Under the pieces are notes generated by a model that searched no databases, had not been told where the DNA came from, and was given only the letters and a program-made list of their open reading frames with translations. A stretch of 64,000 nt of DNA, from the NCBI GenBank assembly GCA_023101725.1, contig JALJCO010012637.1, positions 1,178,001 to 1,242,000 on the forward strand, written 5' to 3'. This document shows positions 13,367-28,400 of this stretch, piece by piece. The first letter of the stretch is position 1, and every line of letters starts with the position of its first letter. The position numbers and the translations under genes were made by a program. The stretch is from Atherinomorus stipes (lineage: Eukaryota > Chordata > Actinopteri > Atheriniformes > Atherinidae).

Positions 13367-16300
13367 AACAGCTGTGGCTGAAAATCAGCTTCTCTCGCTG
13401 CAGTTGTCTTTAAAGGCACTAGAGGCAGGAATTGTAAAAGAATAAACATGCATGTCCAGTTTTTTATGCTAATGGGTGATAAAGCACTTAAAACCAAAAA
13501 GAACGAGCCTACCCATGTCTCGATTATAAACACTGTAAGGGATAGTTATGGATTCTTCTCCCGTCGGCAAATGATCCAGATAAAGACCATTAAAAAGTGG
13601 CTCTATGAAAAAAAAGTCTTTATCAGCGTAGTAAACAGCGTATAGCATCAGTTTGTGCCACTCCCGTGCCGGCTTGGCTGGTGGCTGCAGTTACCCGCGG
13701 CGCCAGTCGCGGCACTCGCAAGTCTCATTTCTTAATCCGGCTTCTAGATTCTTTCAGAGCTTCATAAAGAATTTTGTAAGAAAGCTACTTGCAGATGGAG
13801 AGATTTCGGTTAGGTAGTAGAATGGCTAGCACGCATGACTCTCACCTGGGAGTCTGGGTATTGAATCACGCCCATGCCCTCGATTGCATACCTTGAAATT
13901 GGACATTTTAGCCTCAGTGTGTTTTAATACGGAGACTCCTCATCTCACTCTGCCCTTGCGACCCCCGGCGTTGTTTTCTCAGATCCCTGACAATCATGAA
14001 ATGACCCCAGACTGACCTGTTTTGAGCAACATCTCCAGAGTTTAACTGTCTCCAACAATGAAGTAGGGCACTGTCCCGGCCTGATCTGGCCTCTCCGCTT
14101 AGGGCCTTTCAGCCTGGCACCGTTACCAGGGAGGAAGGCCACAGGCACACAGAGGAGGCGTTGTCTTCCTTTAGATCTGTCAAATCAACCCCCCCCCTCC
14201 CCCAGCCGACACTCTTAACCTCCCCGAAAAACTGGCCATGACTCAGTACAGCCCTCATCGGCTGAGAATGACAGCCCAGTTGACAGCAGCAATATGCTTT
14301 GAAGTGTCAAGTCAAGTCCTTCCATTGTCTGTCTGAGTAGAGCGCCGAGCCGCTCAAGTGCACAATAGTGCAGTGGTGCGTGTGCGTCGTTGTTCACATC
14401 CTTGACTGTGTGAGGGTGGCTTCATGTGTACATTCATACTCGTCCATGTGGGCAGACACGAAGGAGCTGAGTTTGCCTTTTCCTTTTGGAGCCTCTGTAT
14501 ATATTATCCTTTTGTCCGAGCCAAGCTGTTCTGCATTTCTAATGTGAGAAAAGCTCCAACATGCCCCTTTCAGAGAGATGACAAAACACACCACCCAGTG
14601 AAACTGTTTCACTCACTAATCCTTGGATTCTTAAACCAGCCTGAGTGAAACAGTTTTGTTTAGTTGGTGTGAGAGAAGATGAGTAATTAGCTTGACAGTT
14701 TTTACTCTGAGTGAGGTCTGAAGTGATGACGCCTTCAGGGCAGCTTTTCTTACCCGGCGTTCATTGAAGGTGAAATAAGAATACTTTTTCCCTGAGGTCT
14801 GACTGTATTGCTGTCTTCACACCATGACATCTCACCTGAGGGGAGCCCTTCACGGATGTGCTGGGTTTGTGTTGGTCCAATTGTGAGTGTGTGATGCCTG
14901 GAGGGGATGAGCTTTTTTTAAGCCAAAGACAACATCCAGCCAAGATCGAGGAGATACAGTCAAGCTATTTTGTTTTTGTGCGTTAGCAGCAAATGTATGT
15001 TAGACTCAGTAATGATGCATTAAAGCGGCTTTTAAAGGTGTTTTAATTTTATTATTAATAACACAGTGCTTGGCATCTCGAATGCCAAATGAAAAGTATA
15101 TGCCTAATCCTAGTTATACATGTTGTAAAAGCTCTCTTACATAGATTAGAATAAGAAAACTAATATCCACAAAGATCTGTGGTGGTGAAGAAGGAGCTGA
15201 GCTGTAAGGCGAAGCTATTGATTTACTGGTCGATCTACGTTCCTACCCTGACGGAAAGAATGAGATCGCAGCTACAAGCGGCCAAAATGAGTTTCCTCCA
15301 GTGGGTAAGAAGCTTGGTTAAAATAGAGCCGCTGCTTCTCCTATGGAGAGGAGCCAGATGAGGCAGCTCAGGCATCTAGTCAGGACGCCTCCCTGGTGAG
15401 GTGTTCTGGACATGCCCCACCAGGACGAGGCCCCAGAGAAGACCCAAAACACGTTGGAGGCACCAAGTCTCCCAGCTGGTCTAGGAACACATTGGGATCT
15501 GCCTGGATGACCGGGTGAATGTGGCCGGGGAGAGGGAAGTCTGGGCTTCCCTGCTTAGGCAGCTGCCCCCACGACCAGATCTTGGACAAGCCAAAAGAAA
15601 ATGGATGGATGGATGGATCCACAAAGATCTGCATGTTTACAACTGATGTGACTGTCATTCCTTTAAAACACATAAAAAAAATTTATTTAATATTAGATAT
15701 AACAAAATGATAGAAAAAAAAGCATTTTTCTATGCACTTCTTTGCATACTTATTTCTTGCATTGGTTAAAAAAAACCAACCTCATCCACAGGTGTGGATA
15801 ATCTCAACTGTAGATATCAGCAAAAAATATTAGTCATGTCATTGTTATTCTGTCAGAAAACCTTCAGATTACACTTATATGTGTTGTCTAGAAAAATAAA
15901 ATAGTGAATTACTTTTCTTGTAACTGGTTTCCTGGTCACACATTTTCACCCACTGCTTGTTTAGCCTAACTTAACATAAATAGCTTTAGGAGTCACTTGT
16001 ATTCAGATATTTATCTAGATTATACATATTCAAAATTAGGCAGATACAATAAGCATTGATTTTGGCATATGTTTCTAGAGCATTTATGTTAAGCACATTC
16101 TTTTCAACTCTGTCATGTTAGCTTTGTTTAGCATGTACACCAGCTGTAAACTGTTTGTGTCCAGTAGTGATGGGAAGCCTGGCTGTTTTCAAAGATTTGC
16201 TCCCTTAAAAAAGCAAGAATCAACTTGTATATTTCAGAGCCTTTTTTCTGTTTTAGCCTGATTTCAACATTTTTAATTGTTTGTTGGTGAGAAATCTTTT

Positions 16301-19300
16301 ATTAATTGTTTTCGTTGTAGACCATTTTTTTATGATTTTATATTCCGTAAAAAATAAAAGATTCCGTGTTGCAGTCTTTATCATTGAAATGCAGTTCGAT
16401 GCTGCTTTATTCTCCATATTTTGGCTAATTTCTTCACTTTTTCCTGATAAGCTTCTAGTTAAATCGGGCTTCTTGTCCTTATGACTCCGTATCTGGCCTA
16501 CAGGTACCGTCAGCATGCTTTCTATAGTGTGTGTGTTTTTGTTTAAATGTAACAACCCGTAAATTACATTTAATCATGACCAGTATTTTCACCCCATGCT
16601 CTTCCAGGACAGTCAGTGGCATCGCACTGCTCTGAGCTCAGCTGCAGCCAGTCTCACATGTTTGATGAACTGGAGGCCATCGCCCCTCTTTCCACTTCCT
16701 GTTTGTCTCTGGACCAGCCGTCAGACTCATCACGCTCGCCTTCACCTGAGACAGGTAATATTCACACAATTTAGAACATCAACAATAGATTATTTTTAAA
16801 CAAGCAAAATGTAATTTTACCCCTGCTAGCTGGGGCCTTGCAACTTCTTCGGATGAAGTTCTTATTTAGTACTACCATGGCAAAAACTATGTTTCCGTAA
16901 TTAGCTCCTATTAATGTGTCAATACGCAAGACTAATGCATGTATAGCAAATGAATTATTCCCTTGATGAATATGTTTGAAGCTCCAAAGCACAACTGCAG
17001 AATGTTGTGTTTATTTTCTGTTTGATGAATCCTAAAACATCAGTTCCTCCCAGCATTGTAGTTTTCTCAAACCAACACCCACAATTATCTGTAGCCTCTG
17101 ACAGAGAGCGTGACATTATCATTAGATGGTGCCATTAATGTTTTGTCCACCACGCAGCTGGCAATCTGACAGTTCCTCTTGGTCGTTAAACTGCAGCTTA
17201 AAACCTGTTTATCTTTACATTAGTGTAGGTTGTGTTTGCCTTCTATAAATAAACGTGTTGTCACAGGTTATCAGAGTTTGTACTGCTGATTCAGTTGAAC
17301 TTCATTGTGTTTTCTTCTGTTTTATTGACAGAAGTACAAAACTCCATATAATGAATTTTATTCTGATTGATGGGTTAATGTTCAAGCAGCTTCCAAGTAA
17401 TGTCTAAATTAGGTAGTTTCTCCTTCCCTTGTGATGTCTGGCTGGTTGCAGACAGAGATGGACTCGTCAGAGCACTCACTCTGGCAGGTCATTGTCTGAG
17501 CCCAACAAAAGCTCAGTTAATGTGATGTGTATGAGTTCATGCCTGTATTAGATTGCATGTGTGTGTCCTGAAGGTGCTTTAGAGCTGCAAAAAGAGATAT
17601 TAGCCAATGAAGACCTCCTCTACCTCCCTCATACCCTGCTAATCCCTGACAAGGTGTTTAACCTGCTCGCTTGACCCGAACCTCTGTCTGACCCCGACGA
17701 CCTTTGCCCTGAGGATGTGGAAGGATCAGGGCGGCCGCTGCCACAGCAACCAGCATGATAAAATCTACTTTGGGTTCAAACCAGAAGCTCTGCCAAATGC
17801 GAGCTAAAGCTCCAGACTGATTTTTATCAGGCTGACATGAAGCCCAATTTACATTTGTATAGGATGTGGTGGATTTGAAGCTCCACTGAGCAGCATTTGT
17901 TGCAAAAATACAGCTATCTTACCAGGCTGGATCCTGAGAGGAGCAAAACTTTGAGAGGATTATTTAATCTCCAAATGGCTGCTTAAAGAAAAGCAAAAAG
18001 ACATCTGCAGAAAATGGAGCTAAACGCAGTGGGTGTGAATTTAGCTTTCAAAAACCCAGCAAGGTTCAGACCTGCGGTGATGCACAGTCTAGTTTACACG
18101 AATTAAGTTCAGGAGACACTACTTGGTTTTTTTTTAAATAACTAAATACATGAAATATAATTCCCAAAAAACAAAGTATTCAAAAACCTCCCCACACGTA
18201 CGCTTTCATGCAACAACGTGGGACGTTGCCATTCACACATTGAGCTTTAAGCAATAAATGATTTGATGGTTTGAGGTATGAAATCTTTTCTTGGTCCAGA
18301 TGACCAGAATTGCATTTGTTACAGTTAATTAAAAACTTGACTATCCTGAACAGAAAATATGTTTTTGCACTGATAAGCTCTATTACACAGAACCTGAAGA
18401 GTTCAGATTCTCTTTTGTGTTCATCTGATTTAAAATCCATTATGATTGCATGTGGAAATCAGAGCTGCGAGCCTAAAAGTTGATCTTGGATTAAAAGACT
18501 TGAATTGACTGACTGGTTTTAGTATCTGCTAAAGAAACACTAAATATTCAAGTTTAAAATCAGTAAAGACATCCTTCAACAAAAGATACAAAACAAACTC
18601 TTGTTTATTTAAAACTAATTAGTTGTAGACATAGAATAAGGCATAGAAGCCTTGCATGTTTGCAGACAACTAGCAGGAAATAAAGCCGCACTCGAGCTTG
18701 ATACCCGATGATGTAAACAAGCCAAGTTTAGACTGATGTAGAAACAATTTATAATCAACTGCTTTGATTACTAATGCATTTTATGATGCATGTTAGATTT
18801 TGGATTATTATTTATTAAACCAAGCAAATTGGAAGTCTGGAAAGTTCACAGGTGATCTGTCATTTAACTCCATAATAACATTACCTGGTAAAAGACTTTC
18901 TGATTAGGTTAAAAAGGAATTTGAATTAAGTTTTTAGCTGATTTCTCTGAAGCCAGGAAACACTTTCCTGCTAAATAAACATGTTTCTGCAAAATAAACA
19001 TGCAAATGAACCATGAGAAATTGAGTCTGTAGTATCATTGTGACCCTGAGTGGGTGGCAACTAGTGTGTCCAACACTTAAACACAGGATTAGCCATCTGT
19101 TATCTGCCGCTGTGTTTGCTAAGTGTTTTTCAATCTTGTGGCTACTTCTGGCTAATGATGGACTAATACCCGGCCTAACTGAAAGTGCGTCCCACCACAT
19201 TGTGTTACACGCTCAGTTATCCCAGGGATTTCCTCTCAACGACTCCTTAATTCATCAGCAGAGGCAACAGTTCCTTTTTCTCACCTGAGGGATTATTTTA

Positions 19301-19398
19301 CCAGTTTGACTTCCAAACTGAAGAGCATGCATGCAGCAGCAGAGTGTAAATGTTGCATAACTCCGTCACACAGAGAACCTTTCTTTTGATGTTACTGG

Positions 19399-19437
<39 letters not shown>

Positions 19438-22400
19438 TGTGCCAGAGGTGCTTGCAACAGAGCGTTGTCTGAAATCCCCCTCAGATTGGAGAGTCGGCTC
19501 CACACCCAGCGAGAGAGGGCCGGGGCACGAAGCCACAGTGTCACTGATCCATTTTTAATTGGGTGTGACGATGAGAACTTTGGAGCCTGGGGGGGGGGAT
19601 CAGTGTTTTTGTGATGTGGGATGATAGTGGGAAGGGAGAGGGGCTCTGCGGTCGACAGTTTGTATTTCTGCTGGGTGTAATTTACAGTCATTTAAAAATC
19701 CAGTTCAACAAGTAGTTGAGTCGGATTTTGGGTAATTTTAAAAGCTGCGTGTCTCTTTCTGTTGTTTTGAACTCTCACGTCATATTACAGTTATTCTTCT
19801 GTTGTAAAATATCTCCCTCAAGTCCTGTCTTGTTTTTTTTCCTTGCTACTTTTACTTAATGTGATCTGGTCTGTTGACAGTCTGAACAGCTCTTGGATGG
19901 ATTGTCAGAAATTTAGGTGAAAACATTCATTGTCTTCAGAGGATACTGTAATTATATTGTAATATATGTATTATTCGCAGCATCATAGATTTAATTTTTT
20001 TTTTTAAATTGGCGCTGTTAGATTTAGTCAATATATTCACTTTTCCCAGCAAGAGATGGCCAGATTTCTTCTGTTTTATTAAACTGTTGAGATTGTTGCA
20101 AAAGCTCACATGTTCTTTGTAATATGGCTGTTTTATTTGTTTTTTCCCCCTGGACTGTTGTCCTTTGTGACATAAATAATAAAAGATAGAAACAAATAAA
20201 AAATGATACTTCATTAGTCCCCAAAGGGAAACGACAAAGTTGTTTTGTTATATTTGGGTTGTTTTATTGGGAACTATAAGTCATTAATAGTAATAATAAT
20301 GTTAGCCATTTAACTTCTTTCCCATGATGAAAAAAGAGTCATCATTCCTCATATCTAACGAAAAGATGACATTGATCAAAGGCAGAAAATATTACTTGTT
20401 TAGCCTAATGTAACATTTAGCTGAACCAAAAGCAACACACTTAGAAATCAACTGACACAAGATGTTTTTAACACCCCCACATGGAAAATGAATAAAGTTC
20501 AGCCTTTTTATGCAACGAGTGCTCCTTGATAAGTTCTCAGTTTGTATGCTGTATCAGTAATTGTACATATACAGCAATTTTCCAACTATTCATCTTAAGT
20601 ATGACAACAATGATTACGATGTTTACATGTGTTGCATGTAAGTTGATCAGATCCATACATTTAAAAACATGCCTGTGTCTCTTGATCATCAGGAAAAAAC
20701 ATCTAAAAAAAAAGGGAACTGGATTCTTAGAGAATGACGTCGAACATCACTTATATATAATAGACATGGTAACCGTTGGTGGAGATGAAAGCATGCGTCA
20801 TAAAGCAGCAGCGTGTGTCATTGGAGAATAATGTGAATTATGTGCATTGATGTACCCGAAAACACTCAAAACAGCTTCATTCTTTTGTTGCTCACTTCCA
20901 GCGTGACTTTAATTGACGTGATGTGATCAAAAAATGCATTTTACCCGGAAGTGTCTTAGTCAGAGTCGGAGATCTGCAGAGTTTTAATCGGGGTACAAGT
21001 ATCTGCTTATAAAGCAGACACAATGTTGACTGATGATGGAAAACTAATGAAGTTCAGAAATCATCAGACTAGGGATGCATGATCGACCTAGATCTGCCTT
21101 AAAACCAAGTATCGGACATTGGCCACCCCACCGATATTTAACCAATCAGCCTGCTGTTTCTAAAGTAAAAAAAAAAATCAAAAACTTATTTTTTACAGTC
21201 TTTTAACTTCTAAATACTCGGGGTGGGAGAAATATCGATACGCTGAAATATAGCAATATTTTCATATGCTGATATCATATTTACATTTAAAAATGCGGTA
21301 TCAATCTATTTTACCAATGAAATCTCACAATATTTCATTGTTTTGTTACGAAATTTTGCAAGAATTCCCAAAAATTTCATTTTATTTTTATATGCTATCA
21401 TATTGACATTAAAAATGCGGTATCGATTTATTTTACCAACAAAATCTCACTATATTTTATTGTTCTGTTACAAATTCTCGCAAGAATTCACGGAAAATTG
21501 TGAGATTTTGTAGCAATGATGAAATCTCTCAAGATTTTATAAGCAAATTAGATCAGTACAATGTTTTTAAATATTAATTTGATATTGGCATATGAAAATA
21601 TCACATTATTTCAGTGTATCGATATTTTTCCCCACCCCTGTTTTTCAAAGTGACGGAAACAGTTAACAAAACTTCTATTTGCAATGACTGCTTATTTTTT
21701 TCAGCTTTAATATCGGTATTGATATCGGCTAGCAGCCGCGTGAGTTTGAAAATATCGGCATATTGGATATCGGCCAAAATTCCAATATCGTGCATCCCTA
21801 CAGCAGACCTCTGTCACAATATTTACAAGAAAAAGGAAAAGAATGATTATCTATGTTCACATATCAAATGCATATTCTTCTGTTTCTCGTGCATTATTCT
21901 CTTTAATCGCTCTTATTTATTTGCTACTCTCAGGACTGTTTTAGGGTCAATTTAGATTTGAAAGAAGTCTAAATATTCCTCAATACTTGAGGCATGGATT
22001 TAAGAAAAATGTTTCCTGAAATATACAGTGTTGGCATTGCACAGCTGTCCGAGCTCTGTTTGGTTTTCAGCCCTGCAGCATCTGTCCTCCTTAATGTTTG
22101 TTGTCCTCTCACGCAGAGCTGTCTCCTGGTCTCGCAGCGCTGACAATGGGCTGTGATTCTGGAAATCTGGGCTCCTTGTCTCGGGTGCAGCTGCTCCTCC
22201 TGGACCGGCCAGCACCTGAGACCCTGTTGAATCCGCCTGGTTTGGAGGAGGGGTTCTCCCCAGTGGAGGACTGGTCTGATGTGATGGTGCAGTACGATGA
22301 TTCAGGTAGGACTGTTCAAGACTCAGAAGCATTACTCTAACATATTTATAAGGGGTAAAATCTATAAATAAATACACATGAAAGATCTTGAAATTAAAAC

Positions 22401-25400
22401 CCCATTTAAATTTCAAGCAAGAAAAATACAGTTTTTGATTTTTTTTTTTTTTACTAAGTGACTGTGTTTCGAACTTTAAAGATCATATGGATTATAAATG
22501 GACATGATTTCAGGGGGATTTTCAGGGAATTAAAGAAGGAAACTGGGTCAGATATAATCCAGCAAAAACACCCAGAAATCCTGCAGAAACACTTCATCAC
22601 TGAAGAAAGAGCAATGACAAGTTTTCCTATATTTCAGAGAGCCGTTTTTCCTCATTATCAAAACTTGTTTATTCAGTCCAGTCTCAGCTTTAACTCCTGC
22701 GCCGACAAAACTTTGACAGTTTGAAAGAGATCATTTGATAAGCAGAAACCGTTCAGGTTGTCAGACAGGTGTGTCTGAGTCTGTGTGTTTGGAGAAAACA
22801 CATTTGACCACACATGGAGGGAAAACAAATACACAACACGGTCTTTTTCCACAACCAGCCTTGATAGTAAAAACGATTACTTTATGGCGGAAAGAGCCTT
22901 TTTTTCTTTTAATGGGCGGCGATACAGACGCTCATCTGCTCCCTGGCCTGCCGCCGCTCGCTCTCAACTGCTTCTTCTTGAAGGTGTGGTCATTCAGAAG
23001 AAGGGTTTATAGTATCAGGATGTGCCAAGATCAAACCGCTAGAGTGGATCATTAACTGGGAAAGTCCGACCAAGATAGCAGGAGTCACTTTAAACCACAC
23101 ATAACAGTGGATAAGAAACAGAGGAGTGTGTGTGGAATACTCAATTAGTCTAGAGCCTGTTGTTTAGAGCCTGATAACGCATCAAGGAGGAGATAAAGGA
23201 AAAAGTGTGGACGTTGTCAGGTTCAGTTCAAGCAAATCGCTCGGAAACATCTCTTATTTGTCTCTGCACATCTGTAGAGTCACATTATGGCTCAGTTTCT
23301 TGTTTTTCAAAGCATGATTTAATCTTTCCACTCAGGCTTGTGTTTATTTTCCTTCTCCCAAAAGGCCTGATATGCTGTGCAAAATGTAAATAAGTGTCAG
23401 CTGCTCTTTTCTTTCATGATGTGGCAAATGTTTTAAGGGGTGGCAGAGCCACAGGGAGGTCAGCATAACACCTGTAATCTACGCTACCATGATACGTGCA
23501 AGATGGTGTTTGAGACACTTTTGTAAAAGAAAATAAGAGCTTCCCTTAAAATTGGCCATTGTGATAATGTGTATGATAGAAATCTGCAGATTTATTAGTC
23601 TGACATTAATATCTGCTGATATTTACTTGTTGGCTGTAATTTGTTAAACAGCTGGCAATTATCTGGTGAACTCTGGTTATGTAGCAGTAAGTTGCCCTGA
23701 GACTGACTAGATTTAATTTAATATAATGAAGTTATCTAAGCACCAGGGGTGTAAATCATTAGTTTGAGACGATATTCAGAGGATAATGATTGATGAATCA
23801 GGGATTGGAGTTTATGTTGGTCACATATTCTGGCTCTGTTTGATTTGCCTCAGGCATCGGTGAGCTGATGATTTTATCAGTGAATTGATGTGTTGATGTA
23901 TTGTTATACCCCAAACAAGCACTAAAAAGTTATTTTGTTGCTTTGATTTTCCTATCAGACTTCCTCTATTTTCTTTGAAGTGATGAAACCAAACAAAAAA
24001 TCCTAACTGTGCATATTTGTATGAATCATTGCATCTCAGACCCTTTTGACCTTCACTTCTCGTTTCCACACAAGCACAAATAACACAAAGATACGACTAG
24101 TCCTTAACCCCCCCCAATGCCCGATGTCACAAATTTGAAACAAACCTTCTTTGGCCTCTTTTTATCAACTTGATTTGAATTTGTTTCTGTATTTGTGTTA
24201 TTCTTATTAAGATATTGATTTTCATATTACTTATTAATAATTTTTCTGTATCTGTTAATCATTATGAATTTGTTTGCATTTTATTCTATTCTAGTCCTTT
24301 TCTTTTTCTTATTTTTATTGATCTTTTTTGTTTTCCTGTATTTATTTGGTTCTATATAATTGTAAACAAATCTAGGCATTAAGGGGTTAGAGCTCATATC
24401 ACTGACAGGTTACAGTAACGTTTGGCAGGTCCAGGTGTTGGACTTTTACGTCCCCTCATCTGAGCTTAAATAATTAAAGTTAGGTGCACCAGTGCAACCA
24501 ATGCAAAAAAGTTAGTCTGAAGTCCCGTTATTGGAATCACTTCCTTTTAAAGAAGTAGTCTCCAGAAAACCTATTGACGTAGTTGTGGGATTATATACGG
24601 CTACATACTCTCCATTCAGACCCTGCACAAATAAACCAACCAACAAACATCAGCAGAAGTAGGCAGGACTGCCTGCCAGTAAAAGATATGTTTATATTTG
24701 GTGGTTTTGCTTTATTTGGCATTTAAGCATCTGTTCAACTGATATTTACAATAAGACCAAATCTGTCTGAGTTTGCTGGAAGTTTGTCTTTTCTCTCCCT
24801 GACAGTGTTTGCACCTGGCACGCTCCTGTAGACAGGTGCTCTTCTGGGGTTTTGTTGCTCCATTTTCTCCCATTATTTGCTCAGAGATTTGGAGCCATAA
24901 TTGAGACTACAAGACATCCCTTATATCCGAACACACAGTCAAGTACAAAAGACAAATGCATGCAAGCCAGAGGCCAGCGCTTGCACGGCCGCACACGCCT
25001 TCCTGTCCGCAGCAACAACTGCAAACACACAATTGCTTCCTCTCCCTCCAGCTTGACGCTGTGTTCTCTGTGGGTTTTTGTCAGGTGATTTGAGGACTCT
25101 CACAGCTGGCAGCGTCTCTGAAAGGTGCGACTCTGCAGGGAAAGTCCAAGAAGACAAATCGGTGAGTGTTGCTTTCCCCGTTATAAAGCCACATTGCACC
25201 CCTCCCCCTCCGCCTCTGTTCATCTATCAGACTTCCTTCAAACGTAGGACTCCACTTTGTTGAGAACAAACATTGGACTTTAGGAAATTACAATAACCGC
25301 AAAGCAGGCGCACACAGTGTCCCTCCAACACAATACCCCTCTTTTACAAACTCGAGCTGGCATGCATTTATAACTGTCATTCCAGTAAAACGAGCCAAAT

Positions 25401-28400
25401 TGTTGTTGATAATTGAGACACAATATAACAGAGGGCACGCGGCGTGCAGCAGGTGTGTGGTTAATCAGTCACGGGCTGCAGATGAGGGGGAGGCCCGACT
25501 GTATGGCAGGCTTTTAGGTTGCTCTGTTGCAAGGGGAGTGGGGGGGGGGGGGGGCACTCTCGGCTAACTGTGGGATTCTTGTGGAGGATGCACCACCAGT
25601 ATGATCAGACTGGGCCTGAGGGGTCAGGAGGGTAGACAGGCCTTGCTGGGCTGCAGTGGAATGGATGCAGGTGCTCCACGTGATCTCCGATTAATCTCCT
25701 CTTTATGACGGCTGAGAGAGAGCCCCTGAAAGCATGAATGAGACTTGCAAGCCCCCTGCAATTATGCCACAACACAATGAGCTGGAGTGCTTAGGCAGGA
25801 TTCATACGATCATTTGCATAATTCACCTCACTGAGGCAAGTATCCAGCGATGGATTACTCATAATGAAGAGAAACTTATAAACCAGGGGTCCGTTTTAAA
25901 GGAGGATCCTTAATGCTCCTGAACATGAAAACACAGTGTTGATTTATCACTCTCTTAGTTTATTTTTACTTTGACTGAAGTTCTTTTATTAAAAGATGAT
26001 GAAACATGTCTGGAAGATGCTTCTCCAGGTTTCCCAACCTACATTTGCTCATAAATATTTAGCCATGAATTATCAGGCAGCCCGTCTTATCTTCAAGTTC
26101 AAACAACGTTAGGAGCTGTTTTTGCCAGGAGCTGTTAATGGGACGCTCCCACAGCCACCCAGTTCAGTTTAAACAACTAAATGTAAAAGTAATGCCGAGT
26201 TGCAGCTCAGAACAAAACTAGATTATGTATTTGTCTTTGCAACTGTAGAGTGGTGCATTAATTTGGCTTGATTTCTGAAAGATGTAAAGTCAAAAATGAA
26301 ACTTTTTATGAATATCTAAAGGATCATTACTTCTTCTCTTATGTACTTGTTAGAAACTACGTTCATGTTTTGTCTGCAGGTAGCAAAGCTTTCTTGAAAT
26401 CTTTTTTAAAGTTTTCAACAATGGTTCTCCAGGCTTTCTGAGGGTCTCACGAAGCTCTCAGGACATTAGCTGATTTTTCATTTATTTTCAGGTCAGCCTG
26501 TCAGTGCCTTAATATTTTCAGAGAAATTTATTTTGTGCTTTTGGTAAAGCTGAGCCACGAATCAGCATAAAAACAGCCCCCAACTCAAGGTGAACCACTG
26601 TTACATCAAGATAAAACAGACGTGGAGAAAAATATATGTTAAAAAGTATTTCATTCTTTTTTTTTACGAGCAGCTTGTCACAAAAACACATGATTTGTTC
26701 CCATTTCTTTGATTTAATCTATGATATTACCTATTAGCTGAAAATATGACATCTTGTTGAGGTGTGTGCTGTGTGCTGCTAACTCTTAACTTTCCGGTGA
26801 CTCTTAATAATCACATTAAAATTTTCTGGAAATAAGCCTGCCTGAGCCAACTCTACCTCTTGGTTGTTTCCTGGCAGGATTGGTCTGATGGAGGTTCTGG
26901 ATCACCATCGTCTTGGATCGTAGACCCAAGTCCATCATTTGATTCTCCCTGCTCCAACTATGGTAGGTTATCTACTCAATCTAACTAGAATTCTTCTCCT
27001 ACTGTAGTTTTTTTTTTGTTCTTCTTTTAGACTACCATCTATGTGCTGAAGCTGCTGCTTTCATTTTAAGAGCCTTTATAACAACACTTAATCAATACAA
27101 GAGCCCATCTTCACCATTAGTATGTGATCCGGTAAAAGCCCACTCTGTCCCTGTCAGCTCTGCTTTATTAGGAGCCATTGTCTCCTCACCGTCAGCGCCG
27201 TGTTTGGTGTTCCCTAGCCTCCGGTACACTTAAGCCCGCTAATCCTTGCAAGGGCCAGCTGGCTTCTAGTATCGCCTTCACCTGTAGGGACAACTTGTGT
27301 ACATTCATGAGCGATGGTTTAGAGGCAGCTCTCACTGTACCGACCACAAACACTGGAAAACAGTGAGGAGGGCCATCACCACATAAATGAAGAGCCATCC
27401 TTGAAGCTCTTTCTCCTCCCGCTTTCATCTGATGACATCAGTCAGACTGAGGCTGTGGTCTGTGTCTTCTCGTGCTGCTTGACCAGTATCAGTCATTGTG
27501 CTACATCTCTAATGGTCCATGACATGCTGTATTCCTACAGGCTGTTCCAAATGCATCCATCACACCTGAGATTGATGCGTCTGAGGCCAGACTGCAGCTA
27601 AACCATTAGCTCATGAGCACAGTGATATGTCTTTGTATTCCTACATGTTTCAGCTTTATATCTAAAACCTTGCAGGGGTAATTATCCCAGCAGGGCCTCA
27701 TTAGTCAAACCAGACTGATGACATTACAAGAAAACTGTGCAGAAAGTGTCCTTTGTTTGAGAAGAAAGTTAATTTTATGGTTGCTGAATGTTGCAGTCTG
27801 TCTTGCCTATTTTGTGCCACATTTCTGCATTTATGGTTTCCCTTTGGAAAACAGTTGTGGCAGCAGATGGTAACACAATGATAATAGTTTAGTAGAACCA
27901 AACTCAAGCTTTTATTCAACTTAATTTATAAAAACATATGAGTTTGTTTGTGTTTTTTGTCCAGGATATGTTTGTTTCCACCTCGTCTGCACATGCACTC
28001 AATTTTAGGACAACACAAACATTTTCTGTGCTGGTTTTGGATGCTTTGCTGCTGGTATTATTTCTGCTTGGTCTTGCTGCAGTTTTTGAACATCTGTTAA
28101 GATGCTCAACCATGCTAAAAGGAAAGTTGTTTTCAATTGGAAGCAACTGACTGAGCTTTCTGAAGCTCAGAATAAGACCTGAAACTCAGACTAGTCATAG
28201 AGGTTCTGCCTGGGAAGTGGGTCAGATGAAAAATGGAAAATAAGTTTAACCTTCTTTTGATCAACATGAGGAATGTGAGATCACACACAAATAAAGTGGA
28301 CACAACAGGAACTATGCGGTTCATTCAGACAAGGCTGCAGGGACATATTCCAGATATAATGATCAGAATAAGAGGACAGATTCTACTGCTTGCTATGAAC

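Noticed and set aside
12969..13533. Long Gly/Lys and Pro/Phe ORFs on both strands
   Set aside because: They are translations of the G and A homopolymers, not genes.
17550..17815. Open stretch with protein-like text in the intron
   Set aside because: No acceptor and donor that keep the phase between the exons at 16608 and 22117.
19401..19434. (GT)n as a regulatory Z-DNA site
   Set aside because: Ordinary microsatellite for a fish genome; no promoter context.
22000..22416. 138-codon minus-strand ORF
   Set aside because: It is antisense to the well-supported exon at 22117-22305.
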